A stretch of DNA of 6,248 nucleotides from an uncultured Clostridia bacterium. GTDB lineage: Bacteria; Bacillota_A; Clostridia; TANB77; CAG-508. The notes beneath the pieces were generated by a model, which saw only the letters and a list, made by a program, of their open reading frames with translations, made no database searches and was not told the origin of the DNA. The translations under genes were made by a program, and so were the position numbers. Shown one piece after another: positions 1 to 5,588 of this stretch (the first letter of the stretch is position 1; each line of letters starts with the position of its first letter). The DNA is taken from positions 1-6,248 of the forward strand of contig CANQEA010000078.1 in assembly GCA_947594095.1 (NCBI GenBank). Reading direction: 5' to 3'.

Positions 1-1
1 T

Positions 2-1861
2 TTATGATTTTTTCTCTAATTCTTTATATCTTTTTATTTTCATTGTTGAAGTTTTTTCGAATTCTCCTTCTTTTATTTCTAAACTTTTTACAGCTTTATA
101 AGATGTAAGTTTCTTATTTACTTCTTTTATCTTTTTCCAAATAGTATCATAAATTTCATCTTCTGAAAGAGTTCCATAAATTTCTTCAATTTTTTCATAG
201 TCAGGTAATACTCTTGCTGTAATTATCAATTCCTTTTTTTCTTTTTTACTACCTTCCTCTGGTGTTTTTCCATATACCATCACTTCTTTAATTTCATCAT
301 ATTTATCTAATAACATTTCAATTTCTTCTGGATAGATATTTTTACCATTTTGTGTTACTATTACATTTTTACTTCTGCCTGTGATAAAAACATAACCATC
401 TTCATCAATATAACCAATATCTCCAGAATGGAAATAACCATCTTCATCAATTGCATTTTTTGTTTCTACTTCATCTTGATAATATCCAATCATTAAAGTT
501 GGAGTTTTAATTAATATTTCTCCTTCTCCGTTTTCATTTGGGTTTTCTATTTTAATATCTGCTTGCACAATAGCTTTCCCAACTGAGCCTACTTTTGGAT
601 TGTATTCTGGTGTTAATGCAGATATTGGCGCTGTTTCTGTCAAGCCATATCCTTGTAAAAAATTAATTCCTATGTCTTGTAACCAATGACCTACTTTAGG
701 GTCTATTGGTGCAGCTGCAGATACAATAATTCTTAGGTTTCCCCCTAAGTTATTATATATTTCTTTAAATACTTTTTTCTTTACATCAATTCCAGCTTTT
801 TTTGCAGCATTTGTAATTGAAATCATAGTATTAATTAATTTATCTTTTTTACTTTTTACTATTTTTTCATTTATTTTTTTGTATAAACTTTCAACAAGAA
901 GTGGAACTGTAAGAATACCTGTAGGTTTTGCTTCTAGTAAATTTGGTACAATATATTTTAATCCTTCACATATAGCTACAGATGCTCCTGTTGCAATAGG
1001 AAGCAAAAATCCAATTGTTGATTCATAGCAATGATGTAAAGGTAAAACTGAAAATAGTCTATCAACAGGAAATATTTTTACATAAGCTGATACTGCATTG
1101 ATATTTTCTGCTAAATTTCTATTGTTTAGCATAACACCTTTAGAATTTGATGTGGTTCCAGATGTAAAAAATAATATTTTAAATTCTTCTGGATCAATTT
1201 CAATTTCTTCAAATGAGTTGTCTCCGCTTCTAACTATCTTTTTTCCTTCTTTTACTAAATAATTTAGGCCTACGTCATTTCCTTCTATTTCGTCATCTGA
1301 TTTCATTTGAATAAAGTACTCGATACCTAGATCTTTTTCTTTTAGCTTTTTAATATTACCTTCAAGCTTTTTAGAATATATAATTGCAGATGCATTTGAA
1401 CGGATTACTATATTTGCAAGTTCATTTACTGGCAATTCTTTATCGGTTGGAATAGCAATTCCTACCCCACAAAGCATTGCCATATATGAAATATACCATT
1501 CATATTGTGTTTCTCCAATAATAATTACTCTTTTATCTTTAAGATTTAACATATTTATTAGGGCTGTTCCAAGACCTAATACATCTTCTCCAAATTCTTT
1601 ATATGTAATTGTTTTATATGGTTCTTTGTGATTTGGTTTTTCTAATATACATGGATTATTTGAATATTCTTTAATAGATTTTAAAAAGATTTCTTTTACA
1701 GTTTTATAATCTGTTACATCTTCATAAGGAGTGGTTCTATTTTTTACATTCTTTTTTTCTAATTTTTCATAATCGATGTATTGTAATTCATCTAAAATAT
1801 TATTGCCTATTTTCATTTTTTTGAATTTTATCTTAGGAATTTTTATATTTAAAAAAGACAT
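2..1861 (-). CDS. AMP-forming long-chain acyl-CoA synthetase (FadD/FAA1-like)
   Basis: This 619-residue adenylate-forming enzyme should activate a fatty acid with ATP to acyl-AMP and transfer it to CoA (an acyl carrier protein acceptor cannot be excluded). Visible motifs, in order: P-loop FFTSGTTSNSKG at about 231-242, QGYGLTETAP at about 403-412, FHSGDIGYIDEDGYVFITGR at about 477-496, and the C-terminal catalytic lysine region KTSTMKIKR near residue 608. Length and motif order match full-length long-chain synthetases. The N-terminus (MSFLNIKIPKIKFKKMKIG) is strongly basic with alternating hydrophobics and has no signal peptide, so peripheral membrane contact is possible. I chose ATG at 1861 because GGAGGG lies 8 nt upstream. 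The longer in-frame ATG at 1882 (7 residues more) has no ribosome binding site and sits almost at the predicted transcript start. The stop is TAA at 2-4. Chain-length specificity cannot be read from sequence. Confidence 0.93.
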   Translation of the reverse strand: MSFLNIKIPKIKFKKMKIGNNILDELQYIDYEKLEKKNVKNRTTPYEDVTDYKTVKEIFLKSIKEYSNNPCILEKPNHKEPYKTITYKEFGEDVLGLGTALINMLNLKDKRVIIIGETQYEWYISYMAMLCGVGIAIPTDKELPVNELANIVIRSNASAIIYSKKLEGNIKKLKEKDLGIEYFIQMKSDDEIEGNDVGLNYLVKEGKKIVRSGDNSFEEIEIDPEEFKILFFTSGTTSNSKGVMLNNRNLAENINAVSAYVKIFPVDRLFSVLPLHHCYESTIGFLLPIATGASVAICEGLKYIVPNLLEAKPTGILTVPLLVESLYKKINEKIVKSKKDKLINTMISITNAAKKAGIDVKKKVFKEIYNNLGGNLRIIVSAAAPIDPKVGHWLQDIGINFLQGYGLTETAPISALTPEYNPKVGSVGKAIVQADIKIENPNENGEGEILIKTPTLMIGYYQDEVETKNAIDEDGYFHSGDIGYIDEDGYVFITGRSKNVIVTQNGKNIYPEEIEMLLDKYDEIKEVMVYGKTPEEGSKKEKKELIITARVLPDYEKIEEIYGTLSEDEIYDTIWKKIKEVNKKLTSYKAVKSLEIKEGEFEKTSTMKIKRYKELEKKS

Positions 1862-1869
1862 AAGCCATT

Positions 1870-1875
1870 CCCTCC
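1870..1875 (-). promoter_or_regulatory. Ribosome binding site fixing the acyl-CoA synthetase start
   Basis: Minus-strand GGAGGG is a near-perfect anti-16S match, 8 nt before ATG at 1861. It lies inside the longer reading frame that begins at 1882, so it favours the shorter protein. Confidence 0.8.
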
Positions 1876-1893
1876 AAATCATTTTCTTGATTA

Positions 1894-1922
1894 ATTATAC
1901 AACAAAAGCAAGGAATTTTCAA
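1894..1922 (-). promoter_or_regulatory. SigA-type promoter for the acyl-CoA synthetase gene
   Basis: On the minus strand TTGAAA (1922-1917) and a perfect TATAAT (1899-1894) are separated by exactly 17 bp. The predicted transcript start is near 1887, giving a leader of about 26 nt that contains GGAGGG and the ATG at 1861. The -35 covers most of the loop of the upstream nrdDG terminator, and most of the spacer lies in the 3' arm of its stem. This is read from sequence and not mapped. Confidence 0.7.
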
Positions 1923-1937
1923 ATAATTCCTTGCTTT
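1905..1937 (-). terminator. Intrinsic terminator of the nrdDG operon
   Basis: A perfect 13-bp inverted repeat (AAAGCAAGGAATT and AATTCCTTGCTTT) encloses a 7-nt loop, 20 nt after the nrdG stop. Read on the minus strand, the stem ends in a short T-run (CTTTTGTTG). The U-tract is short, so some read-through into the acyl-CoA synthetase gene is possible. The stem is symmetrical, but the gene orientation makes it the end of nrdDG. Confidence 0.8.
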
Positions 1938-1957
1938 CTGACTATTTAGTATAAATA

Positions 1958-2449
1958 TTAATCTAATTGTACAATATCATTATTTTTTAAGCTTTTTTGT
2001 ACATCAATAACTCTTTGATTACTAGAGCCTCTCCATTTTAATGTTGGGTCATGTAGTTCATCTACATATCTGCCATCAACTAATACATCTACATATTTTA
2101 ATACTTCTTTATCTTTTAAGTCTTTATCAAAACTATAACCAGTCCATATCCATAAATTTTTATTTGGATATTTTTCTTTAAATGCTTTTGCAAGTTTTGT
2201 TGTTGCTTCAATATTTTTTGGATGCATTGGCTCTCCACCTAATATTGATAATCCTTTTATATAATTTTCACTACATAAATTCATAACACCATCAATAGTT
2301 TCTTGTGTAATTTCTTTTCCATCATCAAAACTCCATGTCTCAGGATTAAAACAATTTTTACAGTGGAAATCACATCCCTGCATAAAAACAGAAACTCTAA
2401 CTCCTGGTCCATTTGATATGTCCATTTTTCTAATTACATTGTATCTCAT
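1958..2449 (-). CDS. nrdG: Anaerobic ribonucleotide reductase activating protein (radical SAM)
   Basis: NrdG is the activase that cleaves S-adenosylmethionine reductively and abstracts a hydrogen from the C-terminal glycine of NrdD, creating its glycyl radical; it acts in the cytoplasm. The 163-residue length is normal for the family (E. coli NrdG is about 154). The radical-SAM cluster motif is CX3CX2C at Cys26, Cys30 and Cys33 (GCDFHCKNC), followed by the SAM-binding GGEP at 71-74 and the family-typical C-terminal WRGSSNQRVIDV. The N-terminal SNGPGVRVSVFMQGC is also characteristic. The start ATG overlaps the nrdD stop in ATGA (2449-2446), so translation is probably coupled. AAGGTGG (2466-2460) provides a reasonable ribosome binding site 10 nt upstream, inside nrdD. 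No key residue is missing. Confidence 0.97.
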   Translation of the reverse strand: MRYNVIRKMDISNGPGVRVSVFMQGCDFHCKNCFNPETWSFDDGKEITQETIDGVMNLCSENYIKGLSILGGEPMHPKNIEATTKLAKAFKEKYPNKNLWIWTGYSFDKDLKDKEVLKYVDVLVDGRYVDELHDPTLKWRGSSNQRVIDVQKSLKNNDIVQLD

Positions 2450-4644
2450 TTTACATCTGCCACCTTATTATCTATATGTAATACTCTTTCTTTTATTTCT
2501 TGTGTTCTTCCTTTATTCCAGAAGTTTGTACCAATATAACCACATGTTCTTCTTGCTACATTTAATTTATTATGGTCTCTATTACCACAATTTGGGCAAT
2601 ACCATTCTAAATTATCATCTATTAATATTTCTCCTGTATATCCACATTCTTGGCAATAATCTGATTTTGTATTTAATTCTGCATACATAATATTATCATA
2701 AATAAATCTCATAACTTCTAGAATTACATCTGTATTATTTTGTAAATTTGGTGTTTCTATATATGATATAGCTCCACCTGGGCTTAATTTTTGGAATTCA
2801 CTCTCTAATTTTAATTTAGTAAAAGCATCTATTTCTTCAAATACTGGTACATGATATGAGTTTGTAATATAATCTTTATCTGTTATACCTTTTATTATTC
2901 CAAAACGTTCTTTTAAACATTTTGCAAATTTATATGTTGTAGATTCTATTGGTGTACCATATACTGAATAATCTATATCTTCTTCCTCTTTCCATTTTTT
3001 ACATGCATCATTTAATTTTTGCATAATTTGAAGGCCAAATTCTTTTCCTTCTCCATTATCTGTGTGTGAGTGTTCTGTCATATATTTTACACACTCATAT
3101 AAACCTGCATATCCTAAAGATATTGTAGAATATCCATGGTGTAATAATTCATGTATGCTTTCACCTGGTTTAAGTCTTGCTAATGCTCCATCTTGCCATA
3201 ATATAGGTGCAACATCACTTGTTGCATTACTTAATCTCTTATGTCTTATTTGTAATGCTTTATGACATAGTTCCAATCTTTCATCTAATATTTCCCAGAA
3301 TTTATCAAAATCTTGGTCTGCAGTAAGTGCAACATCTGGTAAATTTATAGTTACAACACCTTGGTTAAATCTACCATAATATTTACCTTTACCTTCAACA
3401 TAGTTTTTAGCATTTGCAATATTTCCTATAGACATTGTTCTATCTGGTGTTAAGAAACTTCTACATCCCATACAAGGATAACATTCTCCATCTCCATTTT
3501 CATTTTTCTTTAATTCTAGCATTACTTTTTCAGAAATATAATCTGGAACAAGTCTTTTAGCAGTACATTCTGCTGCAAGTTTTGTTAGGTAATAATATTC
3601 TCCATCTTCATTAATTGTATCTTCTTCTAATACATATAATAATTTAGGAAATGCTGGGGTAATATATACACCCTTTTTATTTTTAAATCCAAGAATTCTT
3701 TGTTTTAAAAACTCTTCAATTATCATCGCAAGTTCTTTTTTATATTCTTTTGTTTCATTCATATACATAAATACACTTAAGAATGGTGCTTGACCATTTG
3801 TATTTGTCATAGAATTTACTTGATAATTAAATGTTTGAACTCCATCTTCTACCTCTTTTTTAGTGTCTTCCATAGCAAATTTTTCACAATCTGCTTTTGA
3901 TAGATTTCTTTTTTCATATTTCTTATAATATTTTTCATAACTACTTCTTACAAATGGTGCTAAATGTGTAAGAGAAATTGTAGCTCCACCATAACTTGAT
4001 GATGTAACTGCTAAAATAATTTGAGTTGCAATAGTTGCAGCTGTTATAAATCTATGTGGTTTTTCTATCATAACTCCATTTATAACTGTTCCATTTTGTA
4101 ACATATCATCTAAATTAATTAATTCACAGTTATGAAGAGCGTTTTGAGCAAAATAATCTGCATCATGGAAATGTATTATTCCATCATCATGTGCTTGAAC
4201 TATTTCAGCTGGAAGTAAAAATCTCCTTGTAATATCTGTACTTGTTATTCCTGCTAAATAATCTCTTTGAGTTGTAATAACTTGTGCATTTTTGTTAGAG
4301 TTTTCACTATTCCAGTATTCATTTTCTCCTTCAATTAATTCTTTAATTGTTTGGTCAGTTGTGTTTGCTTTTCTAACTAGTTCTCTTGTATAACGATATG
4401 TTATATATTTTTTTGCTAGTTGATATCTATCAAATTCCATTAATTTTTCTTCAATAATGTCTTGTATATCTTCTACTAATATTCTCTTTTTACCTAAATC
4501 TTCTACATATTTAATAATTTCCTTTATTTCCTCATCTGTTGCTCTTTCATCTTTACTTACCTCATTGTTTGCTTTACCTATTGCTATTTTAATTTTGCTT
4601 GGATCATAGTCAACTATATGACCATCTCTTTTAATAATTTTCAT
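2446..4644 (-). CDS. nrdD: Anaerobic (class III) ribonucleoside-triphosphate reductase
   Basis: This 732-residue glycyl-radical enzyme reduces ribonucleoside triphosphates to dNTPs under anaerobic conditions. The N-terminus (MKIIKRDGHIVDYDPSKI, roughly residues 1-90) is an ATP-cone, the allosteric domain sensing ATP versus dATP. The catalytic barrel includes TNTNGQAPF at about 281-288 and a cysteine-rich CYPCMGCRSF at about 388-397; Cys394 in MGCRS is the likely thiyl-radical cysteine by family comparison. The C-terminus holds a zinc site, Cys664/667 and Cys683/686 (CX2C-X15-CX2C). After it comes the glycyl-radical loop RRTCGYIG with Gly702 as the radical residue. Length is close to E. coli NrdD (about 712), and no essential motif is lost. 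It is first in an operon with nrdG (4-bp overlap). ATG at 4644 begins the canonical ATP-cone, which supports this start although the ribosome binding site is unusually distant. Confidence 0.98.
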   Translation of the reverse strand: MKIIKRDGHIVDYDPSKIKIAIGKANNEVSKDERATDEEIKEIIKYVEDLGKKRILVEDIQDIIEEKLMEFDRYQLAKKYITYRYTRELVRKANTTDQTIKELIEGENEYWNSENSNKNAQVITTQRDYLAGITSTDITRRFLLPAEIVQAHDDGIIHFHDADYFAQNALHNCELINLDDMLQNGTVINGVMIEKPHRFITAATIATQIILAVTSSSYGGATISLTHLAPFVRSSYEKYYKKYEKRNLSKADCEKFAMEDTKKEVEDGVQTFNYQVNSMTNTNGQAPFLSVFMYMNETKEYKKELAMIIEEFLKQRILGFKNKKGVYITPAFPKLLYVLEEDTINEDGEYYYLTKLAAECTAKRLVPDYISEKVMLELKKNENGDGECYPCMGCRSFLTPDRTMSIGNIANAKNYVEGKGKYYGRFNQGVVTINLPDVALTADQDFDKFWEILDERLELCHKALQIRHKRLSNATSDVAPILWQDGALARLKPGESIHELLHHGYSTISLGYAGLYECVKYMTEHSHTDNGEGKEFGLQIMQKLNDACKKWKEEEDIDYSVYGTPIESTTYKFAKCLKERFGIIKGITDKDYITNSYHVPVFEEIDAFTKLKLESEFQKLSPGGAISYIETPNLQNNTDVILEVMRFIYDNIMYAELNTKSDYCQECGYTGEILIDDNLEWYCPNCGNRDHNKLNVARRTCGYIGTNFWNKGRTQEIKERVLHIDNKVADVK

Positions 4645-4667
4645 CTTAAATCATATACCCCTTTCTT
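4642..4667 (-). promoter_or_regulatory. nrdD ribosome binding region with a two-codon leader ORF
   Basis: The minus strand reads AGAAAGGGG, then TATATGATTTAAGATG. The purine run ends 13 nt before the nrdD ATG at 4644, longer than usual. Between them lies a start-stop ORF (ATG ATT TAA, 4654-4646) whose stop is 1 nt from the nrdD start. The AGAAAGG part of the run is better spaced for that mini-ORF. Nothing shows it is translated. Confidence 0.4.
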
Positions 4668-4681
4668 TAGTTAGATAATTC

Positions 4682-4711
4682 AAAAATAATTAAATTTTAG
4701 TAATTATTTTT
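4682..4711 (-). repeat. AT-only inverted repeat in the nrdD leader
   Basis: Arms AAAAATAATTA (4682-4692) and TAATTATTTTT (4701-4711) are perfect 11-bp complements around an 8-nt centre. If the predicted nrdD promoter is right, this lies about 25-55 nt into the transcript and about 38 nt or more before the ATG. It could be an operator or a weak RNA hairpin. Having no G-C pair, it would make a poor terminator stem, and chance is possible in such AT-rich DNA. Confidence 0.4.
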
Positions 4712-4738
4712 ATACCTATTATTTATCTTTCTTTTTTG

Positions 4739-4764
4739 TATTTTTATAATTGATTATAAAAATA
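4739..4764. promoter_or_regulatory. 26-bp dyad over the nrdD -10: candidate operator
   Basis: Perfect 12-bp arms TATTTTTATAAT (4739-4750) and ATTATAAAAATA (4753-4764) flank a central TG. The dyad covers the -10 and part of the spacer of the predicted nrdD promoter, where a bound protein would repress. Its core, TTATAAT-TG-ATTATAA, resembles the known PerR box (TTATAATNATTATAA) but has two central bases instead of one. The binding protein is unknown; candidates are a Fur/PerR-family protein or the adjacent Crp/Fnr-type regulator. Confidence 0.5.
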
Positions 4765-4772
4765 ACTTTCAA
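4743..4772 (-). promoter_or_regulatory. Promoter of nrdDG
   Basis: On the minus strand TTGAAA (4772-4767) is followed after 18 bp by TATAAA (4748-4743). The predicted transcript start is near 4736, giving a leader of about 92 nt before the nrdD ATG. TATAAT at 4758-4753 is a better -10 hexamer but is only 8 bp from this -35, and no other -35 is well placed. AT-rich DNA makes false -10 calls easy, so confidence is moderate. Confidence 0.5.
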
Positions 4773-4778
4773 AAAATT

Positions 4779-4800
4779 AAAAGGTGCAATTGCAACTTTT
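4779..4800. promoter_or_regulatory. Imperfect palindrome at the regulator promoter: candidate operator
   Basis: A 22-bp dyad is centred on TGCAATTGCA (4785-4794); 10 of 11 symmetric positions pair, the only mismatch being G4784 against A4795. It is the most G/C-containing patch in an otherwise AT-rich spacer. It covers the -35 of the plus-strand promoter for the Crp/Fnr-type gene, a position expected for autorepression, and is centred about 53 bp upstream of the predicted nrdD start. Size and symmetry suit a dimeric Crp-family protein, but the bases do not match the FNR (TTGAT-N4-ATCAA) or CRP (TGTGA-N6-TCACA) consensus. Confidence 0.55.
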
Positions 4801-4818
4801 TTAAAAATATGATAAAAT
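4790..4818 (+). promoter_or_regulatory. Extended -10 promoter of the Crp/Fnr-type regulator
   Basis: TTGCAA (4790-4795), a 17-bp spacer and TAAAAT (4813-4818) preceded by TGA give an extended -10 (TGNTAAAAT). The transcript would start near 4825, with a leader of about 55 nt. The -35 is embedded in the TGCAATTGCA palindrome. Unmapped, but the spacing is ideal. Confidence 0.6.
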
Positions 4819-4863
4819 TTTTTTAGCAACAAATTTAAAAAGCAATTATACTTTATTTTACTG

Positions 4864-4872
4864 AAAGGAGAG
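4864..4872 (+). promoter_or_regulatory. Ribosome binding site that selects GTG 4880
   Basis: AAAGGAGAG is a strong match to the anti-Shine-Dalgarno. Its GGAG (4867-4870) leaves 9 nt to GTG at 4880 but only 3 nt to TTG at 4874, so the GTG is preferred. The ATG at 4878 is out of frame and meets TGA at once. Confidence 0.75.
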
Positions 4873-4879
4873 ATTGAAT

Positions 4880-5521
4880 GTGAATGACCCATTTTATGGT
4901 CTTTCTGAACTACAAAAAAATAAATTATTAAAAAAATTAGAAAGCCATACATATAAATTTAATAAAAATGAAGAAATTATACCAACTTTAAAAAATACAA
5001 ATATTATTTGTATTTTAACAAGCGGTTCTGCAAGAATTCTTAATATAGATTATCTTGGAGAAGAAACTGTTATTGAGAATTTAACAGAAAATAGTGTATT
5101 TGGAACTAATATATCTAATATTGACAATATCGAATGTCAAATAAAAGCTATAACAGATTGTACAGTAATAATTATAGATTATATTAAATTAATAAAAACA
5201 GAAAATATAAATCATCCATATTTTAATATATTTTTATTTAATTTATTTCAAATAATAAATGAAAAATTTAAAGAAACAAATGATAGAATTCAAATCATAA
5301 CAAAAAAGAATATTAGAGATAAACTTCTTGCTTTTTTTGAAAATGAATATAGAAAGACTCGTTCTCAAAGAATTTACTTACCAAGTAGCTTTAAACATTT
5401 AGCAGATTATCTTTCAGTTAATAGGTCTGCTATGTTTAGAGAACTTAGAAGTTTAAAAGATGAAAATTTTATAAAAGTAAAAGGAAATAGAATTACTTTG
5501 CTCTACATTCCTCAAATATAA
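4880..5521 (+). CDS. Crp/Fnr-family transcriptional regulator
   Basis: This protein of 213 residues (215 if TTG at 4874 is used) has the Crp/Fnr architecture. An N-terminal cupin-like effector domain (about 1-110; GLSELQKNKLL, then ILTSGSARILN and NSVFGTN) leads through a dimerisation helix (about 110-140) to a winged helix-turn-helix. The HTH is HLADYLSVNRSAMFRELRSL at about 173-192, with the wing around KVKGNRITLL. Recognition-helix Arg182 and Arg187 align with CRP Arg180 and Arg185, but Ser183 replaces CRP Glu181, so the DNA target should differ. Cysteines occur only at 44, 86 and 94, without FNR's N-terminal cluster, and the cAMP-binding GE...RS signature is absent; the effector is therefore unknown. 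Divergent from nrdDG and preceded by a palindrome over its -35, it may regulate itself and nrdDG. That role is inference. Confidence 0.9.
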   Translation: MNDPFYGLSELQKNKLLKKLESHTYKFNKNEEIIPTLKNTNIICILTSGSARILNIDYLGEETVIENLTENSVFGTNISNIDNIECQIKAITDCTVIIIDYIKLIKTENINHPYFNIFLFNLFQIINEKFKETNDRIQIITKKNIRDKLLAFFENEYRKTRSQRIYLPSSFKHLADYLSVNRSAMFRELRSLKDENFIKVKGNRITLLYIPQI

Positions 5522-5541
5522 AAATTTGATTTAACGCATAA

Positions 5542-5573
5542 AAAAGCGACATGTAAAGAAAACTGTCGCTTTT
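5542..5573. terminator. Bidirectional intrinsic terminator between convergent genes
   Basis: Perfect 10-bp arms AAAAGCGACA (5542-5551) and TGTCGCTTTT (5564-5573) enclose a 12-nt loop. The hairpin lies 20 nt after the plus-strand regulator stop and 15 nt after the minus-strand thyX stop. The T-run is longer on the minus strand (six T after CGC) than on the plus strand (four T), so it should work better for thyX. Confidence 0.85.
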
Positions 5574-5588
5574 GTCCTATTTTCATTT

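Noticed and set aside
732..749. CTTAGG/CCTAAG hairpin inside the acyl-CoA synthetase gene
   Set aside because: Only 6 bp, in-frame coding for a normal conserved segment, with no T-run; probably chance.
2418..2690. Plus-strand open frame of 90 codons, rich in Leu and Tyr
   Set aside because: It lies antisense to nrdG/nrdD, has biased low-complexity composition and no convincing ribosome binding site; a shadow of the real genes.
3067..3097. TGAGTGT/ACACTCA inverted repeat within nrdD
   Set aside because: Seven-bp arms with a 17-nt loop inside conserved coding sequence; no regulatory context.
3062..3265. Plus-strand open frame of 67 codons
   Set aside because: Fully antisense to the conserved catalytic part of nrdD, with no independent coding evidence.
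4645..4736. Possible riboswitch in the nrdD leader
   Set aside because: The leader of about 92 nt is nearly all A/T, with one AT-only stem and no recognisable conserved aptamer core.
4750..4772. TTGA and TCAA halves resembling an FNR box
   Set aside because: The halves are 15 bp apart, not the 6 bp an FNR site needs, and the sequence is explained by promoter elements.
4719..4952. Minus-strand open frame of 77 codons across the nrdD/regulator spacer
   Set aside because: It overlaps the regulator start and both promoters, and its product is low-complexity Phe/Ile/Lys from AT-rich DNA.
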